From CAMUQR01 sp963526735 (GTDB taxonomy: Bacteria; Patescibacteriota; Saccharimonadia; Saccharimonadales; Saccharimonadaceae), in NCBI GenBank assembly GCA_963526735.1, contig CAURNU010000006.1, forward strand, positions 1 to 64,000: DNA of 64,000 bases. Direction: 5' to 3'. Of this stretch, positions 25,663-33,201 are shown piece by piece. Positions within the stretch are counted from its first letter, which is position 1. Each line of letters begins with the position of its first letter. The translations under genes were made by a program, and so were the position numbers. The notes beneath the pieces are model-generated. The model saw only the letters and a program-made list of their open reading frames with translations, was not told where the DNA came from and did no database searches.

Positions 25663-26006
25663 CATTCAGAGGATAATTTTAATCGAATGCCCAACACGCC
25701 ATATTCTTGTTGTTGCTCAGTCGAATAAAATTCGCCCAAAACCTGCAATAACTCGTCTTTAGTCATGCTCGCATCAGCTAGCAACTCAATCCGTAAATCA
25801 GCACATAGTTGGTCAAACGACTGATATTTTAATAAACCGATCACCTCGGTTAATAGAGTTTCTGACCGTGAATTAGCAAACTCAATTTGATCACCAAGCT
25901 GAATTAAATGTCGCTTCTCATCATTGAGGCGCAGTTCAATCCGCTTCGTGCCATGTTGGATATAATCAAAATAGCGATCTTGTAAATTCATCTTGTGTAA
26001 AGTCAT
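25662..26006 (-). CDS. ASCH-domain protein
   Basis: 114 residues. The start of the protein, LHKMNLQDRYFDYIQHGTKR, followed by IELRLNDEKRHLIQLGDQIEF, is the ASCH (PUA-like fold) signature with the conserved GxKxxExR motif. ASCH proteins bind RNA or modified nucleosides, and some hydrolyse N4-acetylcytidine (YqfB). This one is YqfB-like in size. On the minus strand TATTTT lies six nt before the ATG, consistent with a leaderless start. Confidence 0.85.
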   Translation of the reverse strand: MTLHKMNLQDRYFDYIQHGTKRIELRLNDEKRHLIQLGDQIEFANSRSETLLTEVIGLLKYQSFDQLCADLRIELLADASMTKDELLQVLGEFYSTEQQQEYGVLGIRLKLSSE

Positions 26007-26061
26007 AATTTAAAAATAGCATATTTGCTTTTTGACGGCAAATCAGCGCATCAACTGATAA

Positions 26062-26265
26062 CTCGCAATCATAAAAAATACAGACCAAAAGGTCTGGATT
26101 TTTTATGGCTGGCGTAAAAATACGACAATTGAACCTTGCGACGATAAGAAGCCTTACTCGCTCATAAAGGTTTATGAATACATAAAAGCCGATTTGCCAA
26201 AAACACAAAGACAATTAGAAAATATAAATAAACCGAATACGGTATTAACCTTAAAGCTTATCTAG
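26062..26265 (+). pseudogene. Possible 5'-truncated gene remnant
   Basis: An open frame of 67 codons that begins directly after a stop and has no ATG, GTG or TTG. The translation (KNTDQKVWIFYGWRKNTT, then IEPCDDKKPYSLIKVYEYIK) has protein-like composition, so it may be the 3' end of a gene cut off by integration. A hairpin CAGACC/GGTCTG with a T-run (26081-26103) lies inside it. It overlaps the end of the minus-strand gene at 26258 by a few bases. It could equally be chance. Confidence 0.25.
26081..26104 (+). terminator. Hairpin with T-tract
   Basis: CAGACC-AAAA-GGTCTG followed by GATTTTTTAT. It looks like an intrinsic terminator, but no plus-strand gene is seen just upstream (the ASCH gene reads away from it), so its gene is missing or it is a remnant. 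Confidence 0.5.
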
Positions 26266-26803
26266 ATTTATTAGATGTTTTTATCGCTTCTTTTATTGCC
26301 GACAATTCTTTAGTAATTTTCTGAAGACCAGTAGATAGCGTTGAATGGTCTGCGATGATTCTACCGCCAGTAGTTCTCAAGTCAACAGTTTGCTTACAGG
26401 AATAATAATTATTATCGTCATCACAAAAAGAAACTATGATTTCAACTGGCTTTCCATTGCCTATGTCGTCAGACTCATAGCAACAAAGAAAAAGGTATTT
26501 TTCATCACCTACCATTTGGGCGATTTTTAAGGTAGACAAGCTATCTTTTAGGGAATTAAATAGTTTAGAGTTTTTCTTGGAGCAAGAGACTTCAAAGGTT
26601 ACATCTCTTGCGGTGTTACTACTCACATTACGAATATAAACATCAGCAACATAGCCACCGAGTGGAGAAAATAACAAATCTATTTTAGGCTTCTTTGAAT
26701 CTCTAATGACTTGTTTAGTCATTATGTTCGACACTATAGCCGCAATGCACGATATCGTAGCAATTACAACACCCACTATTGATACCACATCCCCAACTGA
26801 CAT
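26258..26803 (-). CDS. Hypothetical single-span membrane protein in probable mobile element
   Basis: 181 residues. An N-terminal span (about 5-27, DVVSIVGVVIATISCIAAIV) is followed by a basic stop, then a soluble beta-rich domain (PKIDLLFSPLGGYVADVYIR onward) with five further cysteines, ending in a short coiled-coil-like helix. This topology is common in small phage- or element-encoded membrane proteins. The start is supported by a minus-strand TATAAT ending six nt upstream. It is divergent from the 49-residue gene at 26853. No family is recognised. Confidence 0.6.
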   Translation of the reverse strand: MSVGDVVSIVGVVIATISCIAAIVSNIMTKQVIRDSKKPKIDLLFSPLGGYVADVYIRNVSSNTARDVTFEVSCSKKNSKLFNSLKDSLSTLKIAQMVGDEKYLFLCCYESDDIGNGKPVEIIVSFCDDDNNYYSCKQTVDLRTTGGRIIADHSTLSTGLQKITKELSAIKEAIKTSNKSR

Positions 26804-26809
26804 ACTAAG

Positions 26810-26815
26810 ATTATA
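26810..26815 (-). promoter_or_regulatory. -10 TATAAT of the 26803 gene (leaderless)
   Basis: Minus-strand TATAAT with exactly six nt before the ATG. Confidence 0.55.
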
Positions 26816-26852
26816 TCAAATTTTTCATTAAAATGGTAAAATATCTTCTAAT

Positions 26853-27002
26853 ATGAGCGATACCCAAGACCAACCAAAGAATGACGAAATACCAAGTCAA
26901 GAATCACCGCAAGACACTTCTAATCAAGACCTTAGGGTGGTTGTAGATAATAACGGCGAAAAATATATCAGAGCTGGAGAAGCTGAAGAGGCTACCGAAT
27001 AG
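26853..27002 (+). CDS. Small acidic protein (49 aa)
   Basis: A 49-codon ORF, ATG to TAG. The product starts MSDTQDQPKNDEIPSQESPQ and is very rich in Asp, Glu, Gln and Ser, with a short beta-like segment LRVVVDNNGEKYIRAGE. TAAAAT lies 10 nt before the ATG. A terminator-like hairpin (27069-27090) follows. It is divergent from the membrane protein at 26258 and may be the cargo or a regulator of the element. No family is recognised. Confidence 0.5.
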   Translation: MSDTQDQPKNDEIPSQESPQDTSNQDLRVVVDNNGEKYIRAGEAEEATE

Positions 27003-27068
27003 CCCCCCTATAGCGCCCGCTGGATTTCTAGAACAAACCGTAAACGCACAAGTAGCCTAAATTTTCGC

Positions 27069-27090
27069 AAGCCTCAAAAATAGGCTTTTT
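27069..27090 (+). terminator. Probable terminator after the 49-residue gene
   Basis: AAGCCT / AGGCTT stem with a 7-nt A-rich loop and TTT tail. Confidence 0.6.
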
Positions 27091-27171
27091 GCCATTGCCC
27101 AACAAGACAACAAAAATTAAAGTTAAAAACAGAGGTAGCGTAATGTTGGTAAAAATCACCAAACCAACAAA

Positions 27172-27402
27172 CTATTTTATATCAACTTCATTGCGAATAT
27201 TAGTGTTGACATAGCCACGCTTTGCCATTGCTTCGTCAAAAGTCTTATCCATATACATCAAATCGCCAATCCAGCCGAACGTTAACAAATTACAAGATAT
27301 ACTACGCAAAATAATGCCTTTTGTGTTACCGATATAAAACCTATTTATTGGGAAGAAAAAACTACACCAAGTCAATATTTTGTATGTTTTGCGGTCTTTC
27401 AT
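27172..27402 (-). CDS. TM2-domain membrane protein
   Basis: 76 residues from the ATG at 27402, chosen because AAAGGA lies about 10 nt upstream; an in-frame extension to 27444 lacks a ribosome-binding site. The pattern (short N-terminus, hydrophobic turn with FFFPINRFYIGNTKGI, second span ending WIGDLMYM) matches TM2 domains, two spans joined by a short loop with a conserved RFYxG. Such proteins are small, and their role is unknown. It is divergent from the serine recombinase across the inverted-repeat block. Confidence 0.7.
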   Translation of the reverse strand: MKDRKTYKILTWCSFFFPINRFYIGNTKGIILRSISCNLLTFGWIGDLMYMDKTFDEAMAKRGYVNTNIRNEVDIK

Positions 27403-27444
27403 AAAATAATATCCTTTCTTTTTAGTATTTTTAAGTGCCATCAA

Positions 27445-27570
27445 TTAAAACGACACCGCAAGGTGTCTAAATCCATATCACAAAGTCGGCGTCGCCGAAT
27501 TGCTTATGCGGTGTCGTTTTTAACCGACGACCGCAGAAATTGCGACCGACTTTGTGTTTAAGATTTAGAC
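27445..27570. repeat. Interleaved inverted-repeat block beside recombinase
   Basis: Three perfect inverted repeats interlock here. Arm A, AAAACGACACCGCA (27447-27460), pairs with 27507-27520. Arm B, GTCTAAATC (27465-27473), pairs with 27562-27570. Arm C, CACAAAGTCGG (27479-27489), pairs with 27546-27556. The order A-B-C-A'-C'-B' is pseudoknot-like. Arm A can also fold locally as GACACC-GCAA-GGTGTC, a 6-bp hairpin with a GNRA loop. A' can also pair locally with GACCGC (27529-27534). It lies in the divergent spacer between the TM2 gene and the recombinase promoter. It could be an operator or attachment half-site, a small MITE with 14-16 bp ends (27445-27523), or a structured RNA. Confidence 0.7.
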
Positions 27571-27645
27571 AATATGATTATATCACAAAACACTAGTTTT
27601 ATATACTTTCTAGATATACCAAGATTTTGTTGAACCTGTTTGCGA

Positions 27646-27651
27646 TATAAT
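27646..27651 (+). promoter_or_regulatory. -10 TATAAT of serine recombinase gene (leaderless)
   Basis: TATAAT ends six nt before the ATG at 27658. A TTG at 27640 is in frame but would lie within the -10 region, so 27658 is preferred. Confidence 0.6.
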
Positions 27652-27657
27652 ATACCT

Positions 27658-29466
27658 ATGGTAAAAGCAAGAAAAAGCCAAAAGACAAAGACAAGAATTA
27701 GTCTCACCGAGAAGCAGTTAAGCGAGGCAAAGCAAATTGCTAGGCAATCGCTAGCCGACGACCCGACAATCTTTGATTTACCCGAAAGTAAAAGAACAGT
27801 TGACGATATCACTAACTTCTTTATTAAAATCAAGGAGGGTGAGAATATTCAAAGGCTTTTACCGAAAGAAAAGCGACGCTATGTTGTTTACTTGCGAAAG
27901 TCTACCGATGATGAAACCAAACAAGTCCGCTCACTAGAAGACCAAGAGGTTGAGTGTAGAGCTTTAGCCCGACAAATGGGCGTAATTATTAGAGAAGAAG
28001 ATATTATCAAAGAAAGTGCTTCTGCTAAAAAGTCGGGTAATCGACCGTTATTTGACCAAATGATTTTAGGCTTCAAGACTGGTAAATATCAGGGGCTTTT
28101 GGCGTGGTCGCCCGACCGATTGTCTCGCAATATGAAAGAGGCTGGAGAAATAATTGAAATGCTTGACTCTGGCGAAATTCAAGATTTGCAATTCAAAACC
28201 TACGCTTTCGACAATTCACCAAACGGCAAAATGATGTTAGGAATTTTATTTGCCACTTCCAAGCAATACTCCGACAAATTGTCGGTTGATGTTATTAGAG
28301 GGATTAAGGGCAATACGCAAGACGGAAAATACAACGGTGTTATCAAGAAAGGCTATTTTGCTGATTCACAAAGTGGTTTATTTATACCCGACGCTCATAA
28401 CTGGCAATTGTTGCGACGAGGCGTTGTAATGAGGCTTAAAGAGCGTAAAACCAACCAAGAAATAGCCGACTATCTAAACGACGCACACTTTAGTATTAGA
28501 CGCTATGAAACTGATAAATACAAAACCGTAAAAATGACTAAGAAGATAATTGGCGATATCTTCGCCGACCCTTTTTATTGCGGAGCATATAAGTACGGCG
28601 ACAACATAACCAACCTAAACGACCAGTATAATTTTATGCCATTAGTCACACCCGATGAATTCATCGCCCTAAATCGCAATATGGCAAGCGATTTTAATGA
28701 AGAGTTTATTGGTCGCTCGACGATTAGTCAAAGGCTAGATTTTGGTATCTTGCGAGGTAAGGTAATTTGCGATTATTGCGATAAAGTTATGTCTTTTCAA
28801 CGCACTAAAATCAAGAAAGGCAAAAACGCTGGTAGTTGGCTTATTAGCTTCTATTGTCGCAACAAAGATTGTATCCGCCATAATCACGACCTAGCCATAG
28901 AAAAATACGGACACAAGCTTTCTAAAAGTATTAGATTAAAGTATTTGACAGCTCATATCGAATGGACTTTGCGACATTTGACCAAAAATACGATTGAAGC
29001 CCATAAACTCTATGTTAACCAACTAAAACAGCAAGTTGCCATAGAAAGAAACATTACCAAACGCAAGCTAGCCGACGCTAGAGCTGAATTTAGGCGACAC
29101 AATGATTTATACGCTAAATACCAACAACTTCAAGTAGAAAGCCCCGACGATTATAAACGCCACCACAAAGGCAAGTTAGAGTATCATCAAGAGGCAATGA
29201 TTCAGAATAAGGCTATGATTGCCAAGTTGGAGCAGGATTTGCAACAATTAAGCAATAAACTACCGACCCACCAAGAATTTGTTGAACTCGTCAATTCTTA
29301 TCTGAAAACGATACTTTCAACCACCGATATTATTGAAGAGGATATGATATACAATAAGCTAGTGTTGAACCTCCGAGCTGGCGACAATGCCGTATCTGTT
29401 ATAAAGCTAAATCCACCATATAATTTAATGGTGGATTTAGAGAAAATTTCACTTGGCTGGGGATGA
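27658..29466 (+). CDS. Large serine recombinase (site-specific integrase)
   Basis: 602 residues. After an unusual leader of about 72 basic/helical residues, the resolvase domain starts with RYVVYLRKST, giving the nucleophile Ser82, and includes SRNMKEAGEI and a KQYSDKLSVDV segment. A recombinase domain follows (GYFADSQSGL to KIIGDIFADPFYCGAYKYG). Then come a zinc beta-ribbon with CDYC ... CRNKDC and a long coiled coil (about 450-540), typical of phage and ICE integrases. It cuts and rejoins att sites through a covalent serine link. Its stop codon lies inside the 3' end of the opposite-strand tRNA-Gln (13-bp overlap), which strongly suggests that tRNA end is the element junction. Confidence 0.93.
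   Translation: MVKARKSQKTKTRISLTEKQLSEAKQIARQSLADDPTIFDLPESKRTVDDITNFFIKIKEGENIQRLLPKEKRRYVVYLRKSTDDETKQVRSLEDQEVECRALARQMGVIIREEDIIKESASAKKSGNRPLFDQMILGFKTGKYQGLLAWSPDRLSRNMKEAGEIIEMLDSGEIQDLQFKTYAFDNSPNGKMMLGILFATSKQYSDKLSVDVIRGIKGNTQDGKYNGVIKKGYFADSQSGLFIPDAHNWQLLRRGVVMRLKERKTNQEIADYLNDAHFSIRRYETDKYKTVKMTKKIIGDIFADPFYCGAYKYGDNITNLNDQYNFMPLVTPDEFIALNRNMASDFNEEFIGRSTISQRLDFGILRGKVICDYCDKVMSFQRTKIKKGKNAGSWLISFYCRNKDCIRHNHDLAIEKYGHKLSKSIRLKYLTAHIEWTLRHLTKNTIEAHKLYVNQLKQQVAIERNITKRKLADARAEFRRHNDLYAKYQQLQVESPDDYKRHHKGKLEYHQEAMIQNKAMIAKLEQDLQQLSNKLPTHQEFVELVNSYLKTILSTTDIIEEDMIYNKLVLNLRAGDNAVSVIKLNPPYNLMVDLEKISLGWG
29408..29439. repeat. Perfect 12-bp inverted repeat in the recombinase 3' end
   Basis: TAAATCCACCAT / ATGGTGGATTTA with an 8-nt AT-rich loop, inside the last 20 codons of the recombinase and 15 nt from the tRNA-Gln CCA end. 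On the minus strand it comes just after the tRNA and could act as its terminator or processing hairpin. It could also mark the element end. Confidence 0.7.
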
Positions 29467-29528
29467 GGGATTCGAACCCCCGAATGCTGGGACCAAAACC
29501 CAGTGCCTTACCACTTGGCGAATCCCCA
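29454..29528 (-). tRNA. tRNA-Gln (anticodon TTG)
   Basis: Minus-strand cloverleaf of 75 nt including encoded GCCA end. Acceptor TGGGGAT/ATCCCCA, D-arm GCC/GGC, anticodon stem CTGGG/CCCAG with loop TTTTGGT (anticodon TTG), and T-arm around TTCGAAT. A minus-strand promoter TAGACA-17-TATAAT lies about 30-65 nt upstream. Its last 13 bases overlap the recombinase gene end. Confidence 0.97.
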
Positions 29529-29603
29529 ATGGTTGATTTAAAAACCTTAAATCAAGCTATATTATAACGCACCACCACGAAAATGTCTAGAGCGTGTTTG
29601 GAT

Positions 29604-29632
29604 TTGACAGTCCAAAAACATAAGCATATAAT
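29604..29632 (+). promoter_or_regulatory. Consensus sigma70 promoter of prepilin gene (leaderless)
   Basis: TTGACA (29604-29609), a 17-bp spacer, TATAAT (29627-29632), then 7 nt to the ATG at 29640. This is the best textbook promoter in the window, and it still leaves essentially no leader. Confidence 0.8.
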
Positions 29633-29639
29633 TTAACGC

Positions 29640-30266
29640 ATGAAAAGCGCCTCATTTCTCAAATCTGGCTTTACTTTGCTAGAACTAACGATTGTCATTG
29701 CCGTCATCGGTATTATCTCAACCTTGTTATATTCCAACTGGAATGTCTCACGCGAAAAAGCTCGCGTCACTGAAGTTGCCAAAAACACCCGTAGCATCAA
29801 GGATCAACTCGAAATCAATGCTTTTGACGAAAAACCTACTCCACAGCCGCTAGCTTCACTTGGCGTTGCACTGCGCGAGCTGTTTAAACTCAAAAACTCC
29901 CAGAATGTCAAAACCACAAATTATTTCATGGGCGCAAATATTCCCGACAGTAGCATCGTGTTTCATTGCCCACACGGCGCAACTACTTGTTTTCAACTCG
30001 ACGATAAGACTTACACCTATTCGTTCTTAGTGTATTTTATTGGTAATTCAACTGATTGTTCGCTCGACGAAGCGGTCTGGATGGAATCCATGACTGGCCA
30101 AGAAACCCGCCTTCCACAGTATTTTTATACCCAAAAAAGCATGCCCGGACAGCTCAAAACCACTGTCCAACGCTATAATCGCCTTAGAGTCACCAAAGAC
30201 GGCAAAACTTACGAATCAAATTATTGCGCACTACCAATTAAAGCGCCAATGACCGATGCGCCATAA
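29640..30266 (+). CDS. Type IV pilin-like prepilin
   Basis: 208 residues. The N-terminus has a class III prepilin signal: leader MKSASFLKSG, then FTLLELTIVIAVIGIISTLL, with cleavage expected after Gly10 and the Glu5 of the mature protein present. The soluble head has six cysteines (HCPHGATTC, TDCS and YC near the end) that could form disulphides. It is probably a major or minor pilin or pseudopilin for adhesion, twitching or DNA uptake. It is monocistronic with a strong promoter, and no assembly genes (pilB, pilC, pilD) are in this window. A second pilin-like protein is encoded at 43791. Confidence 0.88.
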   Translation: MKSASFLKSGFTLLELTIVIAVIGIISTLLYSNWNVSREKARVTEVAKNTRSIKDQLEINAFDEKPTPQPLASLGVALRELFKLKNSQNVKTTNYFMGANIPDSSIVFHCPHGATTCFQLDDKTYTYSFLVYFIGNSTDCSLDEAVWMESMTGQETRLPQYFYTQKSMPGQLKTTVQRYNRLRVTKDGKTYESNYCALPIKAPMTDAP

Positions 30267-30282
30267 TAGCCCGTCTGCCATC

Positions 30283-30738
30283 TTAATGACGAAACAAATT
30301 TGGAATAAACACACACAGCGCCGTGATAATTCCCGCTGACAAAGTTCCGCCAATTACCGCGCAGAACAATGATTTTTTAAAATCTAATTTCAAAAAAGAC
30401 GCAATCGCACTACCAGTCCACAAACCAGTTGTTGGCAGGGGAATAGCGATGAAGATAATTAGCGCTAATTCTTCGTATTTTTCAAAAGTAGCTTGGTTTT
30501 TGGCGATTTTTTTATCTATATGTTTGACAATTCGGCCAAAAAACTTCCATTTCAATAGCCACTGATAGATTTTGTTAAACATCAGCAGAATAAATGGTAC
30601 CGGCAAAACACTGCCCGCTAGAGCCACCAAAAATACCAACCAAGCCGGCTGACCGCTAAAAATACCATAAGGAATCGCTCCACGCTGTTCTATCAACGGT
30701 ACCGCTGCCATCAAAAAACTAATTAATAAGATTTTCAT
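30283..30738 (-). CDS. Small multidrug export protein (COG2426 family)
   Basis: 151 residues with four to five membrane spans. The family signatures are EQRGAIPYGIF (near 17-27, usually ExRGAIPxxI) and IAIPLPTTGLWTGSAIA (near 96-112). The family is annotated as putative small multidrug export proteins, with little experimental support. A minus-strand TACAAT ends 7 nt before the ATG. It converges with the prepilin gene and lies 20 nt downstream of the P-type ATPase end. Confidence 0.85.
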   Translation of the reverse strand: MKILLISFLMAAVPLIEQRGAIPYGIFSGQPAWLVFLVALAGSVLPVPFILLMFNKIYQWLLKWKFFGRIVKHIDKKIAKNQATFEKYEELALIIFIAIPLPTTGLWTGSAIASFLKLDFKKSLFCAVIGGTLSAGIITALCVFIPNLFRH

Positions 30739-30745
30739 AAGAAGT

Positions 30746-30751
30746 ATTGTA
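30746..30751 (-). promoter_or_regulatory. -10 TACAAT of the 30738 gene (leaderless)
   Basis: Minus-strand TACAAT, 7 nt before the ATG, inside the short gap after the P-type ATPase stop codon. Confidence 0.55.
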
Positions 30752-30757
30752 TCATAT

Positions 30758-33118
30758 TTAGCTTAAATCAGACGCGCGTTGTTCAGAATCGGCTTCGGCG
30801 GCTTTTTGCCGAGCGTAGCGTTTGAGCTTGGCCACGCGATATTGAATCACCGCCACGAAAGTCACAAACCCGAAACCAATCACCGTTGACCAGAAATCCG
30901 GCTGGTAAAAATTAAAGAAATCACGGGTAATTTTAAATCCAAAACTGGTCAACGCAATCAAGGTCGAAGCTAGCACATAACTAATTGTCGCTAATTTTGC
31001 AGTTTGACTCTGACGCGTATCAAAAATCAAGTTAATAATCCGCACAGCAAACATCCCGAAAAACGTCGTCACTAGCACTGTCACGGTCGCGCTCCCGATT
31101 GTGCCTTTTGGTGCTAGCATCAACGAAATTACATACGCACCGTAGATTCCAATACCGCTCAGTACGCCCAGCGGTGCAATATTAAACAGCGTATCTTTCC
31201 AGAAGTTTTTCGGGTTCAGACGCTGACGAGGCAGGGGAGGAAAAATCGTAAAAATCACCGTCGGCAGTGTCACCAAAAACATATTCATAAATGTCAAATG
31301 TCGTGGTGAAAACGGATAAATCAACCCGCTCAGCAGTGTCAGTACCGACAGCGTCACTCCAAAAATAATTTTATGAAAAAATAAACAAGCGATCATCTCA
31401 ATTGATTGAATAATCCGGTTGCCGAGTTCCATACCCATCGGTAGGGAATTAAAACTGTTATTCAAAAGCACAATATCCGAAATTCGCCGCGTCGCCGCCG
31501 CACCAGCCTGCATTGCCACGCCCAAATCCGATTGCTTCAGCGCCAACGCGTCATTCACACCGTCGCCAACCATGCCAGTATAAAAACCATGCTTTTTGTA
31601 AGTGGCGATGATTTTTTCTTTTTGATGAGGCAAAACTCGCGCAAAAATTGTTGTCGCCAGCACCGTTTTATCCCATTTTTCGCCTTTTAGCTTCTCAAGT
31701 TCTTCACCGGTAATAGTTTGATCGAACCGGGCAATGCCAGCCTGCTTAGCGATAAACGAGACAGTAGCTGGGTTGTCGCCAGAAATCACTTTGAGCGTAA
31801 TACCGTTAGATTGTAAATACTCAATCGTCTCCACCACACCATCACGTAAGTAATTTTTTAAGGTTACAAGCGCAATCGGTTCGGCCTGTGGTTTAGTTTT
31901 TTTATCTAAATCTGCAAAGCTTGCCTCCATCGGTAATGACGCCAGTAGAAGCGTCCGCAAACCTTGCGCGTTAAGCTCATTGAGACGCTGTTTGGCGTCT
32001 GGGCTAAGTTTGGCGATTTTGGCCACAAATTCTGGCGCGCCCAGCAAGATATTATAACCACCGACTAGACGCTTGATCTTAATACCGCTCATTTTTTTGG
32101 TTGATGAAAACGCTAATTCGTCCAGCACTCGATAACCAATGCCCGACGGCATTTCCCGCGCCAAAGCCTCAGTCGTAGCGTTAGGCGATTTCGATTCGCG
32201 TGCCAAATAACCAAGAGCCGTCTGAAAACCGTTTTTTTGACTGAGTGAAAATTCACCCAACCAATGTAGCTCATCAAACGTAATTTCTGGACTTGTCAGC
32301 GTGCCGGTTTTGTCCACACACAACACGTCAATCAACGCCATGCTTTCGATTGCCGACAACTTCTGTGGCAAGACCTTGGCCTGGGTTAATTTCAGCGAGC
32401 CATACGCCAAAAACACCGTACTAGCCAGCAACAGACCTTCAGGTACAACCGTAATCGCTGCCGTGGTGATGGTTTTAACAATCTTCACAAACTCCACATT
32501 ATTAAAGCTGTACACCGTGTAAAATATCGCCGCCATTACCAGCGACAACACCGTCAAATGCTGAATTGTTTTGGTGAGCATTTTTTGAAGCGGAGTTAGT
32601 TGCGGGGTATAGCTTTTGAGTTTTTTAACCATTTGACCAGTCTTAGTTTCTTCACCGACATGAGTTGAGAGGATTTTGGCACTGCCCGCCACGACAATGC
32701 TCGAAGCATAAACCACGTCTTTAGCTTTTTTGCGGACTGGTCGTGATTCGCCGGTTAGAATTGACTCGTCACACTCTAGCGCAGATGATTCCAGCACCTG
32801 ACCATCAACTGGCATTTCATCGCCAATTTCTACCAACAACACATCGCCAACTTTCACTTCTTTGTAATCGACTTCAATGATTTTTTTGCCGTTTAAAATC
32901 TTCACTTTGGGTTTCGACATGAGTTCGATTTTGCGCAAAGTAATCGTCGCCCGAAACTCCTGAATCATGCCAAATAGCGTATTGACCAGTGCCGCACCAG
33001 TCACGAACAAGGCGTCTTGGCGCTCACCCAAAAACAACAGCACCATTGATAAAAACAAAATAATTAAAAAGATTGGCGTAGTTAAATGCCGACGAATAAT
33101 TTGTAGGTATTGAATCAT
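30758..33118 (-). CDS. P-type ATPase, CtpE/Exp7-like
   Basis: 786 residues from the ATG at 33118, supported by a TACAAT ending six nt upstream; a longer frame to 33163 would run through the promoter. The protein begins almost directly with the first span, then carries actuator TGES, the M4 motif VPEGLLLAST, the phosphorylation site DKTGTLT and the hinge GDGVND. The M4 variant and the lack of an N-terminal metal-binding domain resemble CtpE/Exp7-type ATPases, which are implicated in Ca2+ transport. About ten spans are predicted. Why the cell has two calcium-type pumps is unclear; opposite physiological roles are possible. Confidence 0.9.
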   Translation of the reverse strand: MIQYLQIIRRHLTTPIFLIILFLSMVLLFLGERQDALFVTGAALVNTLFGMIQEFRATITLRKIELMSKPKVKILNGKKIIEVDYKEVKVGDVLLVEIGDEMPVDGQVLESSALECDESILTGESRPVRKKAKDVVYASSIVVAGSAKILSTHVGEETKTGQMVKKLKSYTPQLTPLQKMLTKTIQHLTVLSLVMAAIFYTVYSFNNVEFVKIVKTITTAAITVVPEGLLLASTVFLAYGSLKLTQAKVLPQKLSAIESMALIDVLCVDKTGTLTSPEITFDELHWLGEFSLSQKNGFQTALGYLARESKSPNATTEALAREMPSGIGYRVLDELAFSSTKKMSGIKIKRLVGGYNILLGAPEFVAKIAKLSPDAKQRLNELNAQGLRTLLLASLPMEASFADLDKKTKPQAEPIALVTLKNYLRDGVVETIEYLQSNGITLKVISGDNPATVSFIAKQAGIARFDQTITGEELEKLKGEKWDKTVLATTIFARVLPHQKEKIIATYKKHGFYTGMVGDGVNDALALKQSDLGVAMQAGAAATRRISDIVLLNNSFNSLPMGMELGNRIIQSIEMIACLFFHKIIFGVTLSVLTLLSGLIYPFSPRHLTFMNMFLVTLPTVIFTIFPPLPRQRLNPKNFWKDTLFNIAPLGVLSGIGIYGAYVISLMLAPKGTIGSATVTVLVTTFFGMFAVRIINLIFDTRQSQTAKLATISYVLASTLIALTSFGFKITRDFFNFYQPDFWSTVIGFGFVTFVAVIQYRVAKLKRYARQKAAEADSEQRASDLS

Positions 33119-33124
33119 GGTTTT

Positions 33125-33130
33125 ATTGTA
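33125..33130 (-). promoter_or_regulatory. -10 TACAAT of CtpE-like ATPase gene (leaderless)
   Basis: Minus-strand TACAAT with six nt before the ATG at 33118. Confidence 0.6.
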
Positions 33131-33185
33131 TAATAACTTTTTAAAAATCGCCACCAAAACCATTAGCTTTTTAGTGCTGTTTTGG

Positions 33186-33191
33186 TATAAT
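33186..33191 (+). promoter_or_regulatory. -10 TATAAT of the 33202 gene
   Basis: TATAAT ends 10 nt before the ATG at 33202, giving a leader of at most a few nucleotides. It lies divergent to the ATPase promoter. Confidence 0.6.
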
Positions 33192-33201
33192 ATTAGGCGC
33201 T

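Noticed and set aside
27640..27657. TTG start six codons upstream of the recombinase ATG
   Set aside because: It lies in the -10 region, and the ATG at 27658 has the 6-nt spacing typical of this window.
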